64,000 nucleotides of DNA from Cytophagales bacterium (GTDB lineage: Bacteria > Bacteroidota > Bacteroidia > Cytophagales > Thermoflexibacteraceae): positions 62,001 through 126,000 of the forward strand of contig REAZ01000012.1 in assembly GCA_004294445.1 (NCBI GenBank), written 5' to 3'. This document shows positions 39,001-46,010 of the stretch, in pieces (the stretch's first letter is position 1; every line of letters begins with the position of its first letter). Both the position numbers and the translations under genes were made by a program. Below the pieces are notes generated by a model. The model was not told where the DNA came from. It worked only from the letters and a program-made list of their open reading frames with translations, and did no database searches.

Positions 39001-41613
39001 CCTCCGCGTGAGTTTCCTAACGGATATCCACTCTATACGGATGCACTTGGCACAAAGAAGGCTTCTACAGCTATTTTTACCGACCACGATGACACTGAAA
39101 AATGGGCGTATGATATTCATGAAAAAAATGGCAAAGACGTTACTAATCAATGGAATATCATGATGGACAATGGCGGTATTCGTGGTAATGGGAAAATAAA
39201 TTACCTGACTGCCCAGCTAAGTTCTAATGACTACGTGTTTTTCCCCGATTCAGCAACTACACTCGGAAAAATGCAGAAAAACAAGAAAATGGTATTAAAG
39301 CCCGACTTAGGCAAGAGCAAATCAGAACTTGCTAAAATGGCTTTGGAAAAACCTGCATCTTGGGGCTTTATAGAGGCTACACCCGACTTAAATGGCACAA
39401 GTTACCCTGATGTAAAAATGGCTAACTTCCAAATGAATTGGGCTGTAAAGGCAGATAGTATGCGTCTTAGCACTACCAAAATGAAGAATGAAAAAACCAA
39501 AAAAGACTCCACTTTGGCTTTCGAAATTTATGGGAAGCCCTCTGCCTATAAGTTAGATGCCAATGATAATTCGCTCATTAGCTCTTTTGTAGGAACGCTG
39601 GTGCTAAACCCTAAACAATTAGCAGGAGATGGCATCATTCAGAACAAGGGGGCTGAAGCAAAATCTGATAATTTTGCTTTTCAGATGACTAAATACCACG
39701 CTGATAATGCAAGCTATTTCAAAATAAAGTCTTCTGACCCTAAAAAACCCGCATTATTTGCAAAGAACGTAAAGATTGATTATGACTTGGAGCAAAGATT
39801 CTCCGAAATTATAAGCAATAACCCTCAAGCACTCAATTTCTCATTCCCTTACGTTGCTTATGCTACCTCATTGGGGGCAGCCCGATGGGAATTTGATAGC
39901 AAAAAAGTGCTTATGAATGTTGCCGCAGGTACTGACGCAAGTACCTCTATCTTTCGCTCTATCAACCAAAAACCTGATAGCATGAATCTTTCTTTTAATG
40001 GTACTAATGCACTTTATGACATCAATGACCACACGCTCAAAATTGGCGGTGTACCTTTTATCCGCTCAGTAGATGCCGAAATAGTACCTCACAAAGACAG
40101 TGCGTATGTTACTGTAAGGCGTGATGGCAAAATGGACGAAATACGAAACTGTAGTATGCGAATTATGATTGGAGGAGATACTGCTCACGTACTTTACCAA
40201 GCCAATATCAAGATTAATAATAGCCAAGATTACGAGGGCAACGGAATTTATTACTACACCAACGATATAGCTACTACCTATAAAATCAAGTTCAATCAAT
40301 TTCTATTCGACCAAATAGACGCAACAGTAGAAACTGACCGCAAATTTACTTATGCAGAGGCAACAATAGAAGAAGATGATAATTTTGAAAAGCAGGGAGG
40401 CAAGCAGTTCAAAGGGACAGTGAAAATGTATGCAACACGCAAAGACCTTGTTTTTGAGGGCTTTACACGAGATTCTGATGACCCTAATGGCTTTTGGGTA
40501 GCTACTAACGTAGGTGAGTCTGTAATTACTTATACGGGAAAGGAAAAATCGGAAGACAAGCAAGACTTAGAAACGGGTATCTTCTTAAATCTTGATAAAG
40601 ATAATGAAAATGGCTTGTACAGTGTTATTAATAAGCCATTGGAAGGTAAGAAAAATGATAATAAAGTATTATTTAAGCCTGACGAAGGTTCTATCATCAA
40701 GCAAGACCCAAAAACCAAAAAGCAGGTAATTGCTGTTACTGAAAGACAAGCTACAGATGAAGCCACCAAAACAGAGGCTAACTATATAGGAAATAGATTT
40801 GCTTATAGCAATTCCTCTGGAGAACTTGATTTTGAGGGGAATATTGATATATTTGCCCATAACACCAAAAATTTCAACTTAAAAACATCTTGTATTGGGA
40901 CTGGTAACTTCAAAAATAACCAATACTCGCTGAATACTATGCTCACTATAGACTTGGGAGAACTTGCGGGAGATGCCTTCAAAGAAATGGCAAGTAACAT
41001 TCTCACGCAGGCAGACGCAGACGAATCGCCTATTAAAATAGACGACAATTTGCTCTATAAAGTAGCCGCACAAGTCAGTGCCGATGAAATGAAATCTTAC
41101 CTCAAAAAAGTACAAAATGACAGGGGAGAACTTTCAAGGGTTTTAGACAAGAAAGCGTTGGTAATTTCTGATGTTACGCTCAAATGGAACAAGCTATATA
41201 AGGCATTCTATAGCACAGGCGACATTCAGTTGGCAAATATTTACAACAAAAATGTAAACCAGTTGGTAAAAGGATATATAGAAATCCCAATGGAGCCAAA
41301 CGAAATAGACAAAACCAAATCTACGCTCAATATCTATTTGGAAATCAGCAAAAATCGTTGGTATTATTTCTCTTATCGCGGTGGTAAACTTCATTTAGTT
41401 TCTTCCAATGCAAAATTTAATGACATTGCCGACCCTAAGAAAAAGCAAAGCAAAGATGGCTATGAACTTTTAGAAAGAGCCGCAAAATCGACCTTCTTAA
41501 GTCGTTTCCGCCAAGCATACTTAAACTTAGATACGCCTGTAGAGGAAGAAGAGGAGGAAGACGATAGCGAAACCATCAAAAAGGAAAAAGATGACGGGGA
41601 CGGCAAAAAGTAA
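36079..41613 (+). CDS. Giant exported protein of unknown function
   Basis: 1844 residues starting with a signal peptide (MKKTQLYRLLIAVIVWLICTQNPIQAVAQ). Residues about 30-190 look helical. Much of the rest is long beta-strand repeats with Asp-Ser and Lys-rich turns, in a style reminiscent of OstA/LptD- or TamB-like beta scaffolds. A short helical patch near residues 610-710 (GGLAKFTKRKPEHIRQAMKSLQRLGYINL) looks like a folded insert. A Lys/Glu/Ala-rich charged linker occupies about 525-565, and an acidic tail (VEEEEEEDDSE) is near the end. No catalytic motif is evident. Size and signal suggest a periplasmic or outer-membrane structural role. It lies just upstream of dtd. Confidence 0.75.
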   Translation: MKKTQLYRLLIAVIVWLICTQNPIQAVAQVAKLANEATFLQDVKTALSKSASRRAGETAVKFEATWAKLNADQKKKVYEISHSISIKALDPLVQLENFYGCITALIEVKKAPTDEVTKFINVAGQTAESYNYSVHILSRFFTTSRVFLEENLLYKSSYYNLQLSKNPQFSFEFVNAATEALREDIKAAAADTLAVVEAPSTESDTSGFLSGDDAFKFDSESSAAPIDTIDYSRPVFEKPIAKPVSGPIIKFGTIDLDMFSQYDTLKITGTTGKLELVAYSFHGIGGKTDWSGEGISATDLFCELDNYEFNTRIPAVSAKYCMLTYKSKTDGKVLGDFEYKSERRSKKEYSQYPKFTSYYADAVVKNLAKEVTYKGGCSLVGRRFTSVNLSNLPSKITISKGGKKKFEASSKQEFIFSDSLITNPLTQVRIFMRNNDSLYIDHIGAQLRYNLGTGLLRARKEKHEYRYTPFFDSYHRMEIFADYVEWNVTQDSMTIAMLTGNIPDSAKVSIAEDPNKKAKLKGLNAIDEEEMKKQQEKEANKSDKEKQKDAEKAKKEAEKAKKNEGFNPDVMEVSGRPQSDYSLSKNPKAKGKGAESEGVKNYAEDISADKVRAEIRSMDYFNDFEYVRLKGLNDFHPLAAALAYSKQVKSTKFSMGGLAKFTKRKPEHIRQAMKSLQRLGYINLDAVSIYSDSARLTRKGVLYANAYNSLVDYDKLEMFSMSEGAHSNMKLDLNTNDLIVHDVPYFPLRRHPKSEEEDADTLPKDKLDVWAKPKSKKVIIKQNRKIVFDGEIEATSQARYRAKGFEFNYDTFQIAMKEADIAFIERDSANRPVRDSTGNYKEMANKIKGSNGVLRLAYPKNKSGELPRFLQQSSPYPYFAAEPGAYIAFDGSEILEGSYSQQDSASKRNKVRIDLEKFRMDSLTTRGIEKTVLDGMFRSNGIFPDFRITARIMPDKAFGFMHDFKQHKDSLDASPPREFPNGYPLYTDALGTKKASTAIFTDHDDTEKWAYDIHEKNGKDVTNQWNIMMDNGGIRGNGKINYLTAQLSSNDYVFFPDSATTLGKMQKNKKMVLKPDLGKSKSELAKMALEKPASWGFIEATPDLNGTSYPDVKMANFQMNWAVKADSMRLSTTKMKNEKTKKDSTLAFEIYGKPSAYKLDANDNSLISSFVGTLVLNPKQLAGDGIIQNKGAEAKSDNFAFQMTKYHADNASYFKIKSSDPKKPALFAKNVKIDYDLEQRFSEIISNNPQALNFSFPYVAYATSLGAARWEFDSKKVLMNVAAGTDASTSIFRSINQKPDSMNLSFNGTNALYDINDHTLKIGGVPFIRSVDAEIVPHKDSAYVTVRRDGKMDEIRNCSMRIMIGGDTAHVLYQANIKINNSQDYEGNGIYYYTNDIATTYKIKFNQFLFDQIDATVETDRKFTYAEATIEEDDNFEKQGGKQFKGTVKMYATRKDLVFEGFTRDSDDPNGFWVATNVGESVITYTGKEKSEDKQDLETGIFLNLDKDNENGLYSVINKPLEGKKNDNKVLFKPDEGSIIKQDPKTKKQVIAVTERQATDEATKTEANYIGNRFAYSNSSGELDFEGNIDIFAHNTKNFNLKTSCIGTGNFKNNQYSLNTMLTIDLGELAGDAFKEMASNILTQADADESPIKIDDNLLYKVAAQVSADEMKSYLKKVQNDRGELSRVLDKKALVISDVTLKWNKLYKAFYSTGDIQLANIYNKNVNQLVKGYIEIPMEPNEIDKTKSTLNIYLEISKNRWYYFSYRGGKLHLVSSNAKFNDIADPKKKQSKDGYELLERAAKSTFLSRFRQAYLNLDTPVEEEEEEDDSETIKKEKDDGDGKK

Positions 41614-41625
41614 GAACAAATAATT

Positions 41626-42078
41626 ATGATTGCAGTAATTCAGCGTGTTTCTTCTGCCTCCGTACGGATAAGCGAAGAAATCAAAGGGCAAATAAACAGT
41701 GGCTATCTAATCCTGCTTGGCATAGGGCAGGAAGATGGCACAGAAGACGTAGATTGGCTTACGAGCAAAATAGTCAATCTGCGGATTTTCGGAGATGCTG
41801 ATGGCAAAATGAATCTGTCTTTGCAAGAAATAGGCGGTGATATTCTGCTCATTAGCCAGTTTACACTCCACGCAAGCACCAAAAAAGGTAACAGACCTTC
41901 CTTCATAGAGGCAGCAAGACCAGAAATAGCCATTCCTATTTATGCACAAACGATAAAAAGTTTTGAAGAAAAATTAGGAAAAAAAATACAAACAGGCGAG
42001 TTTGGGGCAGACATGAAAGTAAGCCTAACCAATGACGGTCCCGTTACGATTGTTATCGATACAAAGAATAAAAAATAG
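41626..42078 (+). CDS. dtd: D-aminoacyl-tRNA deacylase
   Basis: 150 residues, full length. It removes D-amino acids mischarged on tRNA. Two signature motifs are present: SQFTLHASTKKGNRPSF and the NDGPVTIVIDT Gly-Pro motif that enforces chirality. It starts 12 bases after the stop of the giant exported protein, so it is probably cotranscribed and ends at a strong terminator. Confidence 0.97.
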   Translation: MIAVIQRVSSASVRISEEIKGQINSGYLILLGIGQEDGTEDVDWLTSKIVNLRIFGDADGKMNLSLQEIGGDILLISQFTLHASTKKGNRPSFIEAARPEIAIPIYAQTIKSFEEKLGKKIQTGEFGADMKVSLTNDGPVTIVIDTKNKK

Positions 42079-42087
42079 CAAAACGCA

Positions 42088-42121
42088 AAAAAGAGTTCGT
42101 CAGCGATGGCGAACTCTTTTT
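42088..42121. terminator. Bidirectional terminator between dtd and acyl-CoA dehydrogenase gene
   Basis: A 15-bp stem (AAAAAGAGTTCG against CGAACTCTTTTT, extended by G-U, C-G, A-T) closes on a GCGA tetraloop, with A-tract before and T-tract after. It is convergent with the next gene. Confidence 0.88.
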
Positions 42122-42166
42122 CATGTTTTGTACCTCAGTCAAGACAAAAATGTGCTTTCTTTTGTA

Positions 42167-43963
42167 TTACCAAGCGTATGCACCATGCTCAATCAATACC
42201 TCTGCTACAGCCCTACGCGCCTCTTTGGTGTTGTAAGGATTCATTTTTGTATAACGCTTCACGCCCATAAGCAATACTTTCATTTTATCGCCTTTGGCAT
42301 AGCCGTTAATTGCTTCTTTGGCAGCTACTTCCAATTTATTAACCGCTTCTACCAAATAAACTTTTGCCATATTTATTTGTGATTCGCAAGCCTTTTCGCC
42401 ACGCACACCTACTAATTTTTCTGTACGCAAAATAGTAGATTCGGCGGCATAAGTTTCGATAATCATATCGGCAATATTCATCATGATTTCCTGCTCGCTT
42501 TCAAAGTTCGCTCCCAAAGTTTGCAAGGCATCGCCCGCTACCATAAGGATTGCCTTTTTCATATTTTTGACTACTTCTTTCTCTTCTGCAAAAAATACAG
42601 AATTATCTATAGAAGTCATGTTTGGCACTGAAGTCAATTCTTTGGCTACTGCCATTGCAGGCTGCATAAAATCAAGTTCGCCCTTCATTGCCCGTTTTAC
42701 TATCATACCGACCAAAAGCATACGATTTATTTCGTTTGTGCCTTCATAAATTCTTGAAATTCTGGAATCTCTGTAGGCTCTTGCCATTGGTGCTTCTTCT
42801 GAAAAACCCATGCCGCCATATACTTGGATGCCCTCATCTACTATGTAATCAAGCACTTCTGAGCCATGTACTTTCATAATAGCACACTCAATCGCAAACT
42901 GCTCCAACGCCTTTAGCTTTGCTTCGGCATCGGGCATACCTTCGGCAATGAAAGCATTTATTTTGTCTTCGATGTTTTGCCCCGCCCTATACGCTGCCGA
43001 CTCCGTAGCATATATTTTCAATGCCATTTCGCCCAATTTGTGTTTGATAGCCCCAAAAGTAGCTATGGAAACGCCAAATTGTTTTCTTTCTTTGGCATAG
43101 GTTGCCGAAAGAGAAACAACTTCCTTGCAGCCACCTATTACGCCTGCTCCTAATTTGATACGACCAATATTTAGGATATTTACAGCGATTTTGAACCCAT
43201 TTTGACGGGCAGAAAGCAAGTTTTCTACAGGAACCTTGCAGTCATTAAAAAATACTTGGCGAGTAGAGGAGCCTTTGATGCCTAATTTTTTCTCCTCATC
43301 GCCCATCGTGATGCCCTCGTAGGTTCTTTCTACAATAAAGGCAGAGAGGTTTTTATCGTCATCTATTTTTGCAAAAACAATCAATAAATCAGCAAAGCCA
43401 GCATTAGAAATCCACATTTTCTGACCTGTGATAAGGTAGTGCGTACCTTCGGCATTAAGTACGGCTTTGGTTTTGCCAGAGTTAGCATCAGAGCCTGCAT
43501 TAGGCTCGGTGAGGCAGTAGCAACCTACCCACTCAGCAGTAGCAAGTTTTGGCAAGTATTTCTTTTTTTGTTCTTCGTTGCCGTAGTAGAGAATTGGCAA
43601 AGTACCAATCCCTGTATGCGCACCATAAGCAGTTGAAAAAGAACCACTTTCCCCAAATGTGTCAGCAATTAGCATGGACGTATTGAAGCTCATGCCCAAG
43701 CCGCCATACTCTTCGGGAATAGAAACGCCAAGCAAGCCAAGATCGCCTGCTTTCTGCATAAGACCACGCATAAAGCCCTCTTCCATGCTATCCATACGAT
43801 GCACATGAGGGGTTATCTCTTTGCGAATAAAGTCTTGGCAGGCTGCTGCCATTGCTTTTTGCTCTTCGGAAAACTCTTCAGGAATGAAAATATCTTGTAC
43901 CTCTGATTCTTTGATGAGGAACTCACCACCTTTGAGTGCCTCTCTCGTTGCTTCTGCTACCAT
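42167..43963 (-). CDS. Acyl-CoA dehydrogenase (VLCAD-like, long C-terminal extension)
   Basis: 598 residues, about 200 longer than the standard 380-residue enzyme, as in very-long-chain types with a C-terminal helical domain. The usual blocks are clear: CYCLTEPNAGSDANSGKT (FAD region), ITGQKMWISNAGFADLLIVFAK, VYGGMGFSEEAPMARAYRDSRISRIYEGTNEINR (catalytic Glu in IYEGT). It catalyses the first step of fatty-acid beta-oxidation. It sits 134 bases after the MaoC gene, with a promoter and two palindromic operators between. Confidence 0.95.
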   Translation of the reverse strand: MVAEATREALKGGEFLIKESEVQDIFIPEEFSEEQKAMAAACQDFIRKEITPHVHRMDSMEEGFMRGLMQKAGDLGLLGVSIPEEYGGLGMSFNTSMLIADTFGESGSFSTAYGAHTGIGTLPILYYGNEEQKKKYLPKLATAEWVGCYCLTEPNAGSDANSGKTKAVLNAEGTHYLITGQKMWISNAGFADLLIVFAKIDDDKNLSAFIVERTYEGITMGDEEKKLGIKGSSTRQVFFNDCKVPVENLLSARQNGFKIAVNILNIGRIKLGAGVIGGCKEVVSLSATYAKERKQFGVSIATFGAIKHKLGEMALKIYATESAAYRAGQNIEDKINAFIAEGMPDAEAKLKALEQFAIECAIMKVHGSEVLDYIVDEGIQVYGGMGFSEEAPMARAYRDSRISRIYEGTNEINRMLLVGMIVKRAMKGELDFMQPAMAVAKELTSVPNMTSIDNSVFFAEEKEVVKNMKKAILMVAGDALQTLGANFESEQEIMMNIADMIIETYAAESTILRTEKLVGVRGEKACESQINMAKVYLVEAVNKLEVAAKEAINGYAKGDKMKVLLMGVKRYTKMNPYNTKEARRAVAEVLIEHGAYAW

Positions 43964-44011
43964 TATGTTGTTGTTTAATATTCTAAAGTTTGATGTTCTT
44001 TTATTGACGAA

Positions 44012-44031
44012 ATGTTATGCACGCATACTAT
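44012..44031. promoter_or_regulatory. Operator copy 1 (imperfect): ATGTTATGC-AC-GCATACTAT
   Basis: The left arm is identical to copy 2; the right arm has two changes. It lies just downstream of the predicted transcription start of the acyl-CoA dehydrogenase gene. It is a candidate repressor site. Confidence 0.7.
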
Positions 44032-44038
44032 TACAACG

Positions 44039-44046
44039 CAAATATA
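44039..44046 (-). promoter_or_regulatory. Acyl-CoA dehydrogenase promoter -7 element TATATTTG
   Basis: Exact TAnnTTTG on the minus strand between the two palindromes. The -33 element would fall inside palindrome copy 2. The start codon is 76 bases downstream. Confidence 0.7.
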
Positions 44047-44054
44047 AGAAAAAA

Positions 44055-44074
44055 ATGTTATGCACGCATAACAT
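44055..44074. promoter_or_regulatory. Operator copy 2 (perfect): ATGTTATGC-AC-GCATAACAT
   Basis: Perfect 9-bp arms, extended by AAAA and TTTT, overlap the expected -33 of the acyl-CoA dehydrogenase promoter. Centre-to-centre distance to copy 1 is 43 bases, about four helical turns. TetR-type regulators of fatty-acid genes use palindromes of this kind (inference). Confidence 0.75.
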
Positions 44075-44097
44075 TTTTCAGATTTTTTTTTCAGACT

Positions 44098-44517
44098 TTA
44101 AAATTTTTTTTCGTTTATCACTTCCGCACTTCCATCTACACATATTTTCTTATTCCCTTCTTGGAATATCTGTGTAGCAATCAGGGCTTTATGTTTTTTC
44201 TCATCTACTTCTTTGATGGTAAAGACTGCCTCGTATGCCGTATCTACAAACATAGGTCGCAAGAATTTGATGGCTTGGGTCAGATAAATCGTTCCCTCTG
44301 CTGGGAAGACCGTTCCTAAGACTTTTGAGAAAACACTACTTCCCAAAACACCATGAATAATGGGTTTTTTGAAAGGTGTAAGGGCTGCATAGGCTTCGTC
44401 CCAATGAATAGGATTGCTATCACCAGAGAGTTTGATGAATAGATTTACATCATCTTGGGTAAATGAAAAACTGTGTCTGAACACGCTTCCTACTTGATTG
44501 GAGATGTTGTTGAGCAT
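44098..44517 (-). CDS. MaoC-family (R)-specific enoyl-CoA hydratase
   Basis: 139 residues with the hydratase-2 motif D-x(4)-H (SGDSNPIHWDEAYA) and PIIHGVLGSSVFSKVLG, which form the hot-dog fold active site. It hydrates trans-2-enoyl-CoA to (R)-3-hydroxyacyl-CoA. It lies 20 bases after the DUF3347 gene and 134 bases before the acyl-CoA dehydrogenase on the same strand, linking it to fatty-acid metabolism. Confidence 0.9.
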   Translation of the reverse strand: MLNNISNQVGSVFRHSFSFTQDDVNLFIKLSGDSNPIHWDEAYAALTPFKKPIIHGVLGSSVFSKVLGTVFPAEGTIYLTQAIKFLRPMFVDTAYEAVFTIKEVDEKKHKALIATQIFQEGNKKICVDGSAEVINEKKF

Positions 44518-44537
44518 ATTTTTGTTTATATTTTGAC

Positions 44538-45092
44538 TTACTTAACTGCCAAAGTTTCATTAATCATACCACATCTGAGCATTTGGTCGCCGAAATATGG
44601 ATTGCTGATTTCGCTTTTATCACTAAGCCAATAGGCTCCTTGGTTGTCAAAAGCCATAGGACAGTATTGCTGATGAAGCTCTTGGGCATTGCCACCAAAC
44701 TGTTTAACAAGGATAAACAACTTTGCAGAAAGTTGGTAAAAGACCAATCTTTGTGCCTCTATGTCTTTTGCTTGCTTTATTTGTTCGGCATCTGCTTTAA
44801 TACTCTGCAATGCATCGCTATTAACGGCACTCGCTAACTCCGCCGCCATTTTTTGCGTTTGGGCGAAATCAGAGGCTACAAAGGCATCTTTGAGTAGTAG
44901 ATATGCTTTGATAATTGGGGCTATTTTTGCCTTTTCTACCTTGCTACTATCAAAAGTTGGCATTTCAATTTTGATCTTTGGCTTTTCTTGCTCGCTACTT
45001 TGGGGCGTTTCTGCTTGGGTGCTTTCTTTTTGCTCATTGCTTCCGCAAGCAGAGAATAGCATGATAGTACAAATAAAAATTATATGTTTCAT
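44538..45092 (-). CDS. DUF3347 lipoprotein, possible copper binder
   Basis: A 184-residue lipoprotein (MLFSAC, Cys16) with a low-complexity linker and a DUF3347 domain. The conserved metal-type residues sit in QQYCPMAFDN and NPYFGDQMLRCG. The domain is often fused to CusB-like copper efflux adaptors. Here it stands alone, not near a copper pump. Role in copper handling is inferred from the family; the location upstream of MaoC is unexplained. Confidence 0.85.
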   Translation of the reverse strand: MKHIIFICTIMLFSACGSNEQKESTQAETPQSSEQEKPKIKIEMPTFDSSKVEKAKIAPIIKAYLLLKDAFVASDFAQTQKMAAELASAVNSDALQSIKADAEQIKQAKDIEAQRLVFYQLSAKLFILVKQFGGNAQELHQQYCPMAFDNQGAYWLSDKSEISNPYFGDQMLRCGMINETLAVK

Positions 45093-45286
45093 AGATTTTG
45101 AGTGATTATTCGAGTCAAAATTAAGGATATTTTTTTATTGTCCATATAATATGGGTTATTCAGGATAAAAAATGTTAATTTAAACACTTAGGTATCGAAT
45201 TTGTCATTACCTTGTCAAGAAAACAAGTAAAAGATTAAAAATATGTTAAGATTTTTGATTTTCTACTTATTCTTTTTCTAAAACTT

Positions 45287-45294
45287 TAACTTTG
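45287..45294 (+). promoter_or_regulatory. Candidate -7 element TAACTTTG
   Basis: Exact TAnnTTTG 46 bases before the 45341 gene. No -33 at usual spacing. Confidence 0.45.
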
Positions 45295-45340
45295 TAAAAT
45301 CACTATAAATCATTTGTTCAACGAAAATTAGAAATAATCC

Positions 45341-45952
45341 ATGACGGCAAGAAAATTAGTATTAAGCGTATTCGCTATTTTATTGGTTGGGTTTAGCTAC
45401 GCCCAAACACAAACGCCAGAGCAGAAAGCAAAGGCAAAAAGTGATGGCATCATCAAAGCTATCGAGGCTATGATAAAAAATAAGGCGTTGGTTGTAGATA
45501 AAAAACCCGCAGTAGATCCCAAATCATTACTTTCTGCGGCACAGAAAAAAGCAATTACTACGGCATACACTAGCTTTTATATGGGACAGGACAGTGTGAA
45601 GATGCGAAAAGATGCCTTGATAAAAGGGCAGGGAGAAATGAAAGCCAAAGCAGACGAAATAAATGCTAAAGTAAGTGCTATCAATGCCTTAGCAGGAAAG
45701 ACAGTAGAAACCGAAGAAGAGGGAGCAAAAGTAAAAGCTGAAATGGACAAAGGCAACGAGGAAGTAAGCAAAATGAAAGCAGAACTTACTCAGATGCAAG
45801 CTAACTTAGGCAAAGATGCAGAAGCACTGAAAGCATACCCTGATGAGCTTGATAATCGCTTGGACGGTGAGCTTAAGAAAACATTTAATGCCGAGCAAAA
45901 CAAGTATTATGACGAAATAAAGGCGAAACAAAAAGCAAAGAAAGGTAGCTAA
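45341..45952 (+). CDS. Exported Lys/Ala-rich coiled-coil protein
   Basis: 203 residues. Signal peptide MTARKLVLSVFAILLVGFSYAQ, then a mostly helical, Lys/Glu/Ala-rich mature part with heptad-like patterns (about residues 85-150). I do not recognise a family, although the style resembles Spy-like or periplasmic scaffold proteins. It is monocistronic with its own terminator. Confidence 0.75.
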   Translation: MTARKLVLSVFAILLVGFSYAQTQTPEQKAKAKSDGIIKAIEAMIKNKALVVDKKPAVDPKSLLSAAQKKAITTAYTSFYMGQDSVKMRKDALIKGQGEMKAKADEINAKVSAINALAGKTVETEEEGAKVKAEMDKGNEEVSKMKAELTQMQANLGKDAEALKAYPDELDNRLDGELKKTFNAEQNKYYDEIKAKQKAKKGS

Positions 45953-45972
45953 TTTTCTTACTTAAATCGCTC

Positions 45973-46008
45973 AAAAACAGAGGTGTACTAAGATACATCT
46001 CTGTTTTT
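45973..46008. terminator. Bidirectional terminator after 45341 gene
   Basis: 15-bp stem (AAAAACAGAGGTGTA against TACATCTCTGTTTTT, one G-U pair), loop CTAAGA, ending in a T-run. It also lies at the 3' end of the convergent kinase-phosphatase gene. Confidence 0.85.
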
Positions 46009-46010
46009 TT

